From the NCBI GenBank assembly GCA_031216915.1, contig CM062290.1, forward strand, positions 383,452,718 through 383,516,717: 64,000 bases of DNA, written 5' to 3'. Positions 22,127-33,576 of the stretch are shown piece by piece (positions within the stretch are counted from its first letter, which is position 1; the number at the start of each line of letters is the position of its first letter). The DNA comes from Pictodentalium vernedei. Lineage: Eukaryota; Mollusca; Scaphopoda; Dentaliida; Dentaliidae. The position numbers were made by a program, and so were the translations under genes. A model generated the notes under the pieces. It did not search any database. It was not told the origin of the DNA and saw nothing but the letters and a program-made list of their open reading frames with translations.

Positions 22127-23084
22127 GGGCCTATATATGTAATGGAATTTTGTTTATTTTGAAATTCTCACCTCTCATATTCCTTAAATTCAGATTAAAT
22201 ATACACAAATTATACATCAAAATGAAGGTTGGGATGTTCAGAACACGAAACACATATGTACTCAACTCATAGAGTTGACTGTAGGCACCACTGGTTCCAG
22301 GAAGTCTGCTACCGTATTTGCACCAGAACTGATAATAAAATAATATTTCATCAGAACAACTTGTGGCCAAATGTGCTTCATATAGCCAAGAACAAAGCTA
22401 GGCATTCAAAACACTTTCGAACACAGCGATAGGACTGCATTTTGGAAAAGGACAACGCTGTCTGCATTTTTATTGAAGATGGTTTCCATGCTCGACAGAC
22501 ATGCGCAAATCACTCGTTACCACAAATTTCCATCGAAAAACAAAATCGTAATTCAAAGAAATTTCAACAGGTATCATGATACCTTGCATTGAATATGGCA
22601 ACTGTGCAATCTCAATCTAATAACAGTATACTGTATGAAGGTGATCTTTTTCGTTATTTGATTTTAGACAGCGTTGTTTTTACATGCTTTTTCTGTCCGA
22701 TGACGTCAACCAGAAATCGAAAAGTATACTCATACGTAAACAAAAGCAAAGGCTTTGGAAGTTTCCCCAATGCAGCTCTGTCGCCGTGTTTTGAAGAATT
22801 TTTATCCCCTAGCTTTGTTCTTGGATATGTAAAGCACATTTGGCCACAAGTTGTTTTCGTGAACTATTATTAAATTATCAGTTCTGGTGCGAATACGCCA
22901 GCAGACTTCCAGGAACGAGTGGTGCCTACAGTCGACTCTATGAGTTGATAACACATGTGTTTTGTGTTCTATACATCCCAACCTTCATTTTGATGTATAA
23001 TTTGTGTATATTTAATTTGAATTGAAGGAATATCAGAGGTGAGAATTTTCAAAATAAACAAAATTTCTTTACTAAAATAGGCCC
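22127..23084. mobile_element. foldback element 2, TTAA-flanked
   Basis: GGGCCTATATATG... and ...AAAATAGGCCC are inverted ends flanked by TTAA (22123-22126 and 23085-23088). Arms of roughly 280 bp match those of element 1 ('caaaatgaaggttgggatgt', 'ttgtggccaaatgtgcttc'). The central ~300 bp is unlike element 1. Confidence 0.75.
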
Positions 23085-23144
23085 TTAATGACAATTATAT
23101 TGAATGATGCAAATTAACATTAACAAATTCCATGGCATAAACAA

Positions 23145-23468
23145 TTACTGAGAGGTTCTCTGTTGCTGCGATGACAATGAGCTGTCAGGATTCAATCTTG
23201 TTTGACTCGGTGGAAGCCTCCCACCACCAGTTGCACCTTGCCCTTCGTCCATTCTCGAAAATGCAGTTTCTCTTCTGCCTGGTTGACCACGGTTGCCCGT
23301 CGACAGTGAGCCACGGGATTTATCCAACTGTCTGCTGCCACTAACCGTAGTGTTTGAACTATTTCTTCCCCTGGTGGAAGAACGAGTGCTATTATCAGTT
23401 TGAACAGACGTTCCCCTTCCACGCGATGAGGTTGTGTACGATGACTTTACTGGAAATGTTTTACTCAT
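23145..23468 (-). CDS. hypothetical Ser/Arg/Thr/Gly-rich 107-aa frame
   Basis: An ATG-started frame (MSKTFPVKSSYTTSSRGRGT...) with A at -3 and a TAA stop. Composition is S/R/T/G/Q-rich and predicted disordered; no membrane segment or known domain. It lies in one of the few non-repetitive stretches, and the sequence upstream of its start (23480-23700) is relatively GC- and CpG-rich, as a promoter might be. It could be a small gene, a first exon, or a chance frame. I do not recognise it. Confidence 0.35.
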   Translation of the reverse strand: MSKTFPVKSSYTTSSRGRGTSVQTDNSTRSSTRGRNSSNTTVSGSRQLDKSRGSLSTGNRGQPGRRETAFSRMDEGQGATGGGRLPPSQTRLNPDSSLSSQQQRTSQ

Positions 23469-23720
23469 TGTGATTGTGTGAAGTAATTTATTTCACAGAA
23501 ATACCCAAATACCCCTACTTTCAGTTTCGAAAATTCGTTTGTTTACTTCCGTATCCCAGAGCGTGTCAATCGGAAACGGCCGTTCAGTGCCGAATAACAT
23601 CCTCTACACATCGGTCGATTTTGAGCTGTGAACCGAATCGGGAACGGGGCAATCAACCTCAGGACACCTTGGCCTGAGGACAAGGCGGACCGGGACAAGT
23701 CGGCTTGTTTTCAAACATAT
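23469..23720 (-). promoter_or_regulatory. CpG-richer segment upstream of the 107-aa frame
   Basis: Several CG dinucleotides cluster (CGGAAACGGCCG, ATCGGTCGATTT, CGAATCGGGAACGGGG) in an otherwise CpG-poor neighbourhood. Promoter function is inference. No TATA box or initiator can be assigned. Confidence 0.25.
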
Positions 23721-23920
23721 ATCGAAAACTGATTATGAAAATTGGGAGGTGTTAGTTTTTAACAAGAAACGTACAATGAAAGTGCTAAACATAACTGTAT
23801 TAATTTCTAAACGAATTTTTGTTATATTGTTTGCAGTACATTTATACTATTTACAACATATATATTATTTACAACATTTATATTATTCACAACACATACG
23901 GCACATCAAGATACATATAT

Positions 23921-24078
23921 ATTATCCTGACCATGTGCATGTCCTGTAATTTGTATCAGATTCGAGGTCGTGTTTACAATCAGATCGCAACGAGCCCGTC
24001 AGGGCGAGTTGTGATCCGATTGTGAACACGACCGAGAATCTGATACAAATTACAGGACATGCATTTGGTCATGATAAT
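23921..24078. repeat. 158-bp palindrome
   Basis: ATTATCCTGACCA...CATGTCCTGTAATTTGTATC pairs with GATACAAATTACAGGACATG...GGTCATGATAAT. The arms are about 70 bp and the centre is CG-containing (ATCGCAACGAGCCCGTCAGG). It is a hairpin-type MITE. The word TTATCTAACAATC just outside is repeated inverted at about 24340. Confidence 0.82.
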
Positions 24079-25494
24079 ACATTTATCTAACAATCCCATT
24101 ACATAAAGCCTGTTTTTCCATTTTTCAGTTTAAATGGGGTTGAAATTTGTCAAAATTTTGAATTTCATATTTTAATGCGTAATAACAATGCATAATGATG
24201 TTATTATTTGTCAAATCGCGGTGTTTACCGGAAGTTGAATTAATGTGATACGGAATCAGAATGAGTTGTCTATATGACACGGAATCGGAACACATTATGT
24301 GATACGTACCGTTTCTCGCGGTTTTCAGGCCAAAATCTATATGATTGTTAGATAAAAAATTACAATACATGGAAACTAAAATAAATAGAAAATAATTGTT
24401 AAAAATGATAATTTCAATGCAATTACAAAACAATCAAGTACACATAGACATGTTTTAATAAGCACGTATCTTAAAAAATACTAATCCCTAAATTCAACAC
24501 AGTATTTTCCAGGCAGTTCATCAGATTATAGTGTTGGGTGGACGTATTCTTGCTTAGGTAGATATAATTCTGGATAATTTTCGAATATTACAAAGGATTA
24601 TAAAGGATAGTTTTCAATATGGAATTTAATTCAAGCAAACATGTAAATACTTCATATTTTGTTAAAATTTATAATAAATATATTAAAATGTGTCCAAGAT
24701 CTATCAGAAACATATTAATAATACAAATAAATTTATTTTAAACTTCGTGAAATTAAAAAAGAAATCATAAAATGTAAAAATAATCAGGACAAGTCGGCCC
24801 CCAAAATCGGCCCAGGCCGAGTTGTCACGAAACCGACCATTCGCCCAAAAGAAGCTCTAATAACCCCAAAGGAACCACAAAGCCCCCCCCCCCCTCCACA
24901 AAGACCCCCAAAAGCTAGCACAAACAACCCCAAAGATGACATACTTTTTTTTTTACACAGTATTTTTATTTCATCATTGAAATGGGGTTTGGCGAACAGG
25001 CAATGCCTACATTAACGCCATACCCTACAGAAACACACATTATGGTGCAAGTACAACTGTACATAAACAGAAACTGATCGAATGGAGTAGTGCCACAGTA
25101 TATCTCGTCATCTCTTATATCTATTACCTATCGAGTATGGAGGCATTCTGGTATACATGTGAGGGTATAATAGACCCAGAGTACGCGTGGCCGGGGTGGG
25201 GTGAACCATCAGAAATCAATCCCCAAGAGCAAAACACAAGGATTCATTTCCACTGGCTAATAATCATTCACGCGAATCTCATTGTTTCCCAAATATATTC
25301 ATGTACCGCACTGAATATACTGGCATTTTCGAAAGCAGTTTTCTTTGGATCGTCATATAACATTACAGAGATATTAGTGGCGTGACCCAATTTTGTAAGA
25401 AGCATTTTTTTTGGTTCTGTATACAGAGGTACCAATAGTAAATAGTGTTCAGTGTCTTCATATAAAAGATCACACGCTACAAGAAGCATTACCA
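24079..25494. other. unassigned AT-rich interval
   Basis: Mostly AT-rich with a C run at about 24878-24892 and a T run near 24948. Short frames on both strands have no motif. A phrase 'ggacaagtcgg' occurs at 23694 and 24787. No gene or element called. Confidence 0.4.
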
Positions 25495-26045
25495 CTGAAA
25501 GTGTTTTTTCAGGCTTTCGGCCCGGACGGTCGGCGTTGTTCACAAAATCACTATTCAAAATTAATTGTTTCCATTTTTTGCCTCGTGGGCTGGAAATAAA
25601 TACAAATATCTCACACTAGAATATGTTTTTTCCGGCCTTCAGCCCGAACCGGTCAACGTCATTCACAAAATCACCATTCAAATTGTATAGTTTCCCCTTT
25701 TGTCACAGGTACATTGTTTGTGACCCCTCATTGGAATGAGCTCGTTGAGGTCGTTCCAGTGAGTGGTCATGTGCTCTGTTTATGTGGCAAGAAGTGATAA
25801 TTTTTAGTTATTCAAGAAGTTTCTTAGGTGTCTCTTGGTGTTTGCTGGTGTAGAATGTTATCTACTGGAAATAAAACCGAAGATCCCATGTTAGAAAATG
25901 CTTCTCAGCTTTCAGCCCAAACCGGGCAGCGTTATCCACAAAATCACCAATCAATTTTTTGTTGTTCACTTTTTGTTTCATTTTGTTTCTTTTGGCATGT
26001 GACCCTTCATTGGATTGAGCTCGTTGAAATCGTTCCAATTAATTA
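25495..26045. repeat. cluster of three decayed GAGCTCGTT MITE pieces
   Basis: The phrase 'gcccgaaccggtcaacgt...cacaaaatcacca' recurs at about 25510, 25636 and 25912, each followed by a degraded 'gacccctcattggaatgagctcgtt'. These are worn relatives of TTAA MITE subfamily A without recognisable ends. Confidence 0.55.
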
Positions 26046-26114
26046 ATAATTAATATTCTCCAATCATCCTCTCATATCATGCACCACCACTCGTGAGCCC
26101 TTCCTCAATCATTA

Positions 26115-28780
26115 ATGCACACAAAAATGAAACTATTTTTTTATCTCGCATTTATCTCAATCACTTTTTCCTTGTTCTTAATTCCCCTTTCTTCCATCCA
26201 TCTTTATATGAGCACATGGAATCGGGCTGTCGAACACATTTCAAATAGCTTAACGCTACTATTTAACACACACGCTGGATCTGGTGTAACTAGTGCTGCC
26301 AATCGTTACATAACTTTAGACGAGGTCCAGACTGACTTGGAATACGACTTCGTATCTCACTATAACAATATATCTCTCTCGTTCGACGATGTTGAGGAGT
26401 CTCCATTCCACGGTCATAAACTCGAATGTACAAATTATCTGCCAGACAATTTTCGATCGACTATCAATAACGAAACCCAATCGTTCTCGCTTTTTCATAT
26501 TAACTGCCAAAGTATTAATGACCACTGGGAATCTTTACACGACCTCTGTTTAACCTGCAAGGAACCGAAAATAAGTTTGAAATCATTGGCCTAACCGAAA
26601 TCTTCAATGTCCCATCAAATATATCATACTGCCTCGACGGCTATCATAATCTTATAAAAAAAAAACAACCGTCCCGACGGCGATGACGGTAGAGATGGAG
26701 TCGGGTTCTTTATTAAAGACAATATTGATTTTAAAATTAGACATGACCTGTCGACTTTCATCCCTCACATCATAGAATCTCTTTTTATCGAAATTAATGT
26801 TAATAAAGCTCGGAGAGTCATTGGGGTAATTTACAGACCAAATACACCACCGAAAGCGGACATTGATATCTTCTTAAACAAACTAAACGAAATAACTGAC
26901 AAGTTAAATCAGTAAAATGTATCTTCCTATATAATGGGTGACATTAATATTGATCTTCTTAAATATGATTCCCACACCAAAACAGATAGCTATATTAACC
27001 TAATGTTCAGCCAATGATATTTACCTGTCATTACAAAACCCACCCATTTAACAACACATTCAGCCACACTCATTGACCACATATTTTCTAACAATATTTT
27101 ATCCACTTCAGTATCTGTGATAATAATAACTGATATCTCCGACCACTTTGGTACTTTTCACGCAGAAACCGTGCCCCCCCCCCCCCCAAAAAAAACAAAG
27201 ACAGATTCACATTCATGGATTCGAAAGGTAAATTGTGAAACTATTGCAAACTTCAAATTACTTCTATCACAATGTGATTTTTCCTCAGTTATGGGTTCAG
27301 ATAACCCAATCACGGCTTATAACAATTTTTTACATACATATCTAGGATTATTTGATGCGGCCTTCCCCCGAATACGCGTCTGTACTCACCAAACATTCAT
27401 AAAGGGGCAACCCTGGGTGACAAAAGGATTAGTAGTCTCATCAAATAATAAAAGCAAATTTTATAATAAAAAGTTAAAACACCCAACTGAAATTAATGTA
27501 AAAAACTACTGTAAAATATTTAATAAAGTGAAAAAGCAATGCAAAGCAACTTATTTTAAAAATATTTTAAACGAACACAAATTTAACATGCGTAAAACAT
27601 GGCAAATACTAAATGAAGCCATCAAAAAGTCCAATGGAACAAACAACTTACCTCAGTTTTTTATTCTCAATGATAAAGAAATAAATAACCCAACAGAAAT
27701 AGCTAGAGGATTCAATGCTTACTTTGAAAATATAGGAAAACGTACGAGTGATAAAACACCTGACATCAACAAGTCGTTTCACGACTTCATGGAGGCAAAT
27801 TCTATACTAACAATTTTTTCTTAAACCCTACATGTGATTTTGAAGTTATGAATATTGTAAAATCCCTGAAGTCAAAAGGAAGGAAAGATTGTGATGATAT
27901 TAGTTCAAATCTACTTAAACAAACTATTGGCCCCATCGTTAACCCATTAACATACATCTTCAATTGTTCGTTTTCAGGTGGCACTGTTCCAGATAAAATG
28001 AAAATTGCCAAAGTTATTCCCATATTTAAAGCAGACGACCAACATAATTTTACAAATTACAGACCCATTAGCATACTTCCGACATTCTCAAAAGTGCTAG
28101 AAAAACTTATGTCAGTCAGACTTTCAAAATACTTAAATCGTTTTAGTATCTTACATCCAAATCAATACGGTTTTAGGAAAAATCATTGTACGGTACATCC
28201 TGTCATGCAATTGCTGAAAACTATATCAGAAGAAAATAATAAAATAAGTAAAAACAGCACACTTGCGTTATTTTTTGGATCTTTCAAAAGCGTTCGATAC
28301 AATAGACCATGGCATTTTAATAAATAAACTATATAGGTACGGTATTGGAGGTTTGGGTAATGACTGGTTTAAAAGCTATTTATCTGATAGGTCACAGTAT
28401 GTCACATATGACGACCATATATTTGACAGAGCAAAAATATCACACGGAGTTCCACAAGGCTCGATACTCGGCCCAATACTGTTCCTGATATATGTCAATG
28501 ACCTCTGTCATGCTACATGCCTAAATATCCTACCTTTTGCTGACGACACTACTGGACTTTCTTCGGGTCCCGACCCAAATCAATTAGCCCAACCCATAAA
28601 TAAAGAGCTTGACAAAATATTTGAATGGTTTTGTGCGAATCATCTTGTATTAAATGCAACAAAAACTAAATACATTTTAATCAACCCTTCCGTCAAAAAA
28701 CAACAACAATTCACCATAACATTTTAATAAATGGCCAAATCATAAGTAGCGTAGGGTCAAATAATACAGAAAAATCTCTT
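26115..28780 (+). pseudogene. broken non-LTR retrotransposon ORF2 (CR1/Jockey-like)
   Basis: An N-terminal AP-endonuclease region is followed by reverse transcriptase in several frames. Seen in order: SLFHINCQSIN, FEIIGLTEI, IGVIYRPNT, MGDINIDLL, TLIDHIFSN and ISDHFGTF (endonuclease, 26480-27150); then NYRPISILPTFSKVLEKL, FLDLSKAFDTIDH, GVPQGSILGPILFLIYVNDL and FADDTTG (RT, 28060-28560). In-frame stops occur near 26915 and 27016, and frameshifts near 26565, 26660, 27815, 28265 and 28720. The reading continues to about 28778, then stops at the 5S-headed SINE, so the C-terminus and 3' UTR are missing. Clade is a guess from motif style. Confidence 0.85.
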
Positions 28781-29131
28781 AGTGCCTTGTCCAAGGACAC
28801 AAAGCGGGAGTCCGAATCGATCGTTCAGACGGTCACCCATCCGAGCAGGCCTGGCCTTTTGAAAAATCCAGGGGAGCCACTATGGCCCTCCAAAATCTGT
28901 TTCAGGGGAGCTATTCTACACTAATATCAATTATACAAGGTTAATAATATGAAAACTGAGGAGAGCCATTACAGTTTAAGGAGAACAATTATGGCTCTCC
29001 TCAATTTGACTTTAGGAGAACCAGGGAGAGCCGGAGCAATATCTTCCCTCAAACGGCCTGGCCTGTCTGAGGATTAACCAGGCTCGACGTTGCTTAACTT
29101 CGGTGATCTGACGAGAACCGATTACCGCGAC
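28780..29131 (-). mobile_element. 5S-rRNA-derived SINE, truncated and interrupted
   Basis: On the minus strand the head reads GCGGTAATCGGTTCTCGTCA, GATCACCGAAGTTAAGCAAC and GTCGAGCCTGGTTAATCC, then (after the insert) GGATGGGTGACC. This follows the 5S rRNA internal promoter order (A box, intermediate element, C box). The body GTGTCCTTGGACAAGGCACT follows. The AATAAATA tail is absent because the SINE is cut at the LINE junction. A 220-bp element splits the head. Confidence 0.75.
28846..29065. mobile_element. 220-bp CAGGCC-ended MITE inside the 5S SINE
   Basis: Ends CAGGCCTGGCC and GGCCTGGCCTG are inverted. The flanks TCCGAG (28840-28845) and TCTGAG (29066-29071) look like a short target duplication with one mismatch. 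The intact SINE at 49133-49529 gives the uninterrupted sequence. Inside is a repeated GGGGAGCC / GGCTCTCC theme. Confidence 0.7.
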
Positions 29132-29145
29132 TAGCAAATAGTCTA

Positions 29146-29310
29146 CAGTTGTAAATCCTATACTCTCTTACAATGATTGACAGTCGATTAAGTCACAGTA
29201 GAAAATTAAAAAGCTGAACGATCTCCCATAGCTGGAAAACCAAGTGTTTGTGTCCATGTTACAATTCCAGAATCAGATTATGTCCGTGCCTCAGATTGAA
29301 TTTATATGAG
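29146..29310 (+). repeat. left half of a duplicated ~330-bp unit
   Basis: It matches 33248-33406 ('gtaaatcctatactct', 'gaacgatctcccatagctgg', 'caccaagtgtttgtgtccatg'). The match resumes after the foldback element at 32657-32824. Origin unknown. Confidence 0.7.
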
Positions 29311-29369
29311 AGTAGTATGTCTCGTATGTTTCACGGATCATTTGGGGGATCTCATCGGGGGATCTCATG

Positions 29370-29550
29370 TGACGTCATAGTCGCGTGACCCAGTGGCGCC
29401 ATGTTGTGTTGTCATGGTAAACCGCGTGAGCGGCCATGTTGTGACGTTATCCCCATAGCGATACGTGGTCTTAATGTGCATGCGCAGCGCGCGTTGTTAG
29501 GGTAATATGTGTTTCCGTCGTCCATTTTGTATACTGGAAGCCGCCATCTT
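29370..29550. promoter_or_regulatory. CRE, NRF1-like and YY1-like motifs in the left foldback arm
   Basis: TGACGTCA lies at 29370-29377, TGTGCATGCGCA at 29476-29487, and GCCGCCATCTT at 29540-29550, the reverse of the YY1 consensus AAGATGGCGGC. All three are mirrored in the right arm (32430-32440, 32494-32505, 32603-32610). They match known vertebrate core-promoter motifs; activity is untested. Confidence 0.4.
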
Positions 29551-30720
29551 GGTTTCTATGGTAGCACGTGGTTGCTATGTTACCTAAAGGCCTACAACAG
29601 GACATGGTATGTTCGCAGGGTATGTTCGATTGAACCGGAGTAAATCTACTTATCACAAACAATCCGACAATCCCCCCAAATCACCAAAATCCACAAGAAT
29701 AGCACGCTGTGTTATAGGACAAATTTACCCACAATCCTCTGCTTCTATCTATATATGCAATAGTTTTCGTCTACCTGACCATGTTCCTTTGTCCTGGAGT
29801 ATACTCCAGTAGCGTAGAAGAGCCTATCAACTGGAACAGCTTTGCTTATTGTTACTATATTTAGCAATTTCTGGTCTATTCTTGTTAGTTCTGACCCTAT
29901 TCCGTGTACTCTTGTTATTTTATTCAAAAAGATCATTTATATAGATGATAACTAACCAATCAGATTTCTTGATTTCCCATAATCTGTATGTAGAGTTATC
30001 TCCCCTTATTACAACGAAGTTGTACCCAATTCTCATTACCTCTATATCCAATGGCCATATCCCTAGGCACCCCAATTTTCGGAACCCCTTTTTTGAAAAA
30101 ACATATGGCCTTCGGCACCCCTTTTTGTCATATGTGCTTATGTGAAAAGACACAATGTGACACAATGTGCCCTAGCACATAGGCACATGTTTTATGTGCT
30201 GATATGTGCTTATGAGAAAAGGCACAATGTGACACAATGTGCCCGAGCACATAGGCACATACGGGTATTTGAGGATACCTATTTTCTGGTATTGTATTAT
30301 TTGAGGATACCTATCTAGGATACCTTCTGGAGAATCCCTTTTTTGTTATATGTGATTATGTGAAAAAGCACAATGTGACACAATGTGCCCTAGCACATAA
30401 GCACATGCTTTATGTGCTGATATGTGCTTATGTGAAAAGGCACTATGTGACACAATGTGCCCCAGCACATAGGCACATACGGGTATTTGAGGATACCTAT
30501 GGCCTGGTATTGTATTATTTGAGGATACCTATCTAGGATATCTTCTGGAGAATCCCTATTTGTCATATGTGCTTATGTGAAAAGGCAAAATGTGACACAA
30601 TGTGCCATAGCACATACGACCAAAAAATGATTCCATAGCCACAGGTGTTTTCCAAAAGGGATTCTTAAAAAGGGATTCCGTAAAATGGGATTCCATGTTT
30701 TAACATTGACACTCGAGGGT

Positions 30721-31171
30721 ATGGAAAGGGATTGATAACAGCCAATTATTATTTCAAGAACCTGAACAGATACAACTGACAACCAACCACTACAAAACAA
30801 TAAAGGTACAGAACGAAGATCCAACGTAACTAAGATCGAAGTGAACAAAACAAAGCGAACAAAGTTTTCAACTGAATGAACTATAAGCCCTAAATATAAC
30901 CTAATGTTAACCCTCTTGAATTGAACAAAACTGAATGAACCCTTTGAAACCAATACAGTTTTTAACTATTACCCCCAATGAAGGTATATAATATTAACCC
31001 CTTTGAACTGAATGAATTTTATCTATAGCCCTAATAAAGGTATTAACACCCTTGAACTGAACAACATTTAACTGAATGAATTTTTAAACTTAATGAAAAT
31101 ATAACGAAGGTGATCTGAATTAAAGTTTTAAACTGCAACCCATTGAACTGAATACGTCTAATAGGGAAGGG
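30721..31171. other. unique ~450-bp spacer of the giant foldback
   Basis: AT-rich, with loose repetition of 'ccctttgaactgaatgaa'. No open frame with domain features. It is the only non-inverted part of the element. Confidence 0.6.
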
Positions 31172-32656
31172 GAATACCCTCGAGTGTTGATGTTAAAACA
31201 CGGAATCCCGTTTTACGGAGTAGGAATCCCATTTTACGGAATCCCTTTTTAAGAATCCCTTTTGGAAAACACCTGTGGCTATGGAATCGCTTTTTGGTCA
31301 TATGTGCCTATGTGCTAGGGCACATTGTGTCACATTGTGCCTTTTCACATAAGCACACATCGACACATAAAGCATGTGCTTATGTGCTAGGGCACATTGT
31401 GTCACATTGTGCTTTTTCACATAAGCACATATGACAAAAAGGGATTCTCCAGAAGGTATCCTAGATAGGTATATCCAATTAATACAATACCAGGTCATAG
31501 GTATCCTCAAATACTCGTATGTGCCTATGTGCTAGGGCACATTGTGTCACATTGTGCCTTTTCACATAAGCACATATCGGCACATAAAGCATGTGCTTAT
31601 GTGCTAGGGCACATTGTGTCACATTGTGCCTTTTCACATAAGCACATATGACAAAAAAAAGGATTCTCTAGTAGGTATCCTCAAATAATACATTACCAGA
31701 AAATAGGTATCCTCAAATACCCGTATGTGCCTATGTGCTAGGGCACATTGTGTCACATTGTGCCTTTTCACATAAGCACATAAAGCATGTGCCTATGTGC
31801 TTGCTAGGGCACATTGTGTCACATTGTGTCTTTTCACATAAGCACATATGACAAAAAAGGGGTGCCGAAGGCCATATATTTTTTCCAAAAAGGGGTTCCG
31901 AAAATTGTGGTGCCTGGGGATATGGCCATTGGATGCAGAGGTAATGAGAATCGGATACAACTTCGTTGTAATAAGGGGAGATAACGCTACACACAGACTA
32001 TGGGAAATCAAGCAATCTGATTGGTTAGTTATAATCTATATAAATGATCTGTATAAATAAAATAACAAGGGTACACGGAATAGGGTCAGAACTAACAAGA
32101 ATAGACCAGCATTTGATAAATATAGTAACACTAAGCAAAGCTGTTTCAGTTGATAGGCTCTTCTACGCTACTGGAGTGTACTCTAGGACAAAGGAACATG
32201 GTCAGGTAGACGAAAACTATTGCATATATAGATAGAAGCAGAAGATTGTGGGTAAATTTGTCCTATAACACTACGTGCTATTCTTGCTGATTTCGGTGAT
32301 TTGGAGGGATTGTCGGGTTGTTTGTGGAAATTAGATTTACTCCGATTCAATCGAACATACCCCCCGAACATACCCTGTCCTGTTGTAGGCCTTTAGGTAA
32401 CATAGCAACCACGTGCTACCATAGAAACCAAGATGGCGGCTTCCAGTATACAAAATGGACGACGGAAACGCGTATCACCCTAACAACACGCGCTGCGCAT
32501 GTGCACTAACACTACGTATCACTATGGGGATAACGTCACAACATGGCCGCTCACGCGGGTTACCATGACAACACAACATGGCGCCACTGGATCACGTGAC
32601 TATGACGTCACATGAGATCCCCCACATGATCCCTGAAACATACGAGACATACTACT

Positions 32657-32824
32657 TATGAGGATGCATTGCTTGGGTCGTAGAATGTCGACTGTTTTGT
32701 CGATTATCACCCTGGGAACAGGTCAATTCGGCCTTTGCCTGGAGTCTGAATTTCTGTTATGTTTTATTTAACAAAAATATACTTAAAACATACTTTAATC
32801 GATTATTTGTTTTTGCCAACCTTC
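32657..32824 (+). repeat. right half of the duplicated ~330-bp unit
   Basis: It continues the copy split by the foldback: TATGAGGATGCATTGCTTGG ... 'ttgtcgattatcaccctgggaa' ... 'aatcgattatttgtttttg'. It matches 33401-33576. Confidence 0.7.
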
Positions 32825-32957
32825 ACATCACCATTCATAAATCACTTCCGATTGATTCAGCTTATTAGCAACATAGATCTCCAAAAAGGCCAGCAACAGA
32901 GATTTAGGCATTCCTTTGTCGTTTCATCGATAACTGTCCCAACAAAATCCAAGGGGA

Positions 32958-33191
32958 ATGGCTTTGGAGCAAACGAAGCTCGAATATGCATCGGCTTTGT
33001 TTAACACGCACTCAATTCCTAATGGCTGCTTTGCCGACATACAATGGGAGAGGGACTGGCCCAATGTTATTTTGGGCCTGGAAAATCAAAGTAACACCAA
33101 CGAAGAGTTACAATTTGCATTTCTAATGACAGAAAATTCGTGCACCACGCAGCACCAAGTTTTGATAAATGCAGACTATCAAACCGTCTGA
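32958..33191 (+). CDS. hypothetical 77-codon frame
   Basis: MALEQTKLEYASALFNTHSI... to TGA. Acidic, no membrane segment, no recognised domain. It lies between two copies of a duplicated segment in non-array sequence. It could be an exon or chance. A short hairpin (33195-33238, 'catagaaat(c/t)ggatataaa') follows directly. Confidence 0.2.
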   Translation: MALEQTKLEYASALFNTHSIPNGCFADIQWERDWPNVILGLENQSNTNEELQFAFLMTENSCTTQHQVLINADYQTV

Positions 33192-33247
33192 GGCATAGAA
33201 ATCGGATATAAAGACTCTTTTTATATCCAATTTCTATGGTCTGAGGC

Positions 33248-33576
33248 TGTAAATCCTATACTCTTGACAGTCGGGATTAAGTCAGTGTGGTAAGTTAAAA
33301 AGCCGAACGACCTCTCATAGTTGGAACACCAAGTGTTTGTGTCCATGCCACAATTCAAAAGTCAGGTTAAATTCATGTATGATGTCTCAGACTGAAATGA
33401 TATGAGGATGTATTCCTCCGGTCGTAGAATGGAGAATGTTTTGTCGATTATCACCCTGGGAATGTGTCAATTCGGCCTTGAGTCGATACGTCCTTGAGTC
33501 CGAATTTCTGTTATTTATGTTTTATTTAACTAAAATACGCTTAAAACATACTTTAATCGATTATTTGTTTTTGTCA
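33248..33576 (+). repeat. second, uninterrupted copy of the ~330-bp unit (empty site)
   Basis: It aligns to 29146-29310 plus 32663-32824 and has one TATGAG at 33401-33406. It therefore shows the sequence before the foldback insertion. Boundaries are by eye. Confidence 0.75.

Larger units (their letters stand above)
29311..32656. mobile_element. 3.35-kb giant foldback element, 6-bp target duplication
   Basis: Termini AGTAGTATGTCTCGTATG and CATACGAGACATACTACT are inverted. The arms run 29311-30720 and 31172-32656, about 1.4 kb each, with strong similarity throughout. The flanks are TATGAG (29305-29310 and 32657-32662), and an unoccupied paralogous site with a single TATGAG lies at 33401-33406. 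The inner arms hold ~212-bp tandem units (CACAATGTGACACAATGTGC). No coding region. A 6-bp duplication with AG...CT ends fits the Polinton/Maverick type, of which this could be a nonautonomous derivative; that family call is inference. Confidence 0.85.

Noticed and set aside
29066..29131. Genuine 5S rRNA gene
   Set aside because: Only the internal promoter part is similar, it is mutated and interrupted, and it continues into the SINE body.
31298..32011. Cys/His/Tyr-rich frames in the right foldback arm
   Set aside because: They arise from the CACAATGTGACACAATGTGC tandem units, not from a protein.
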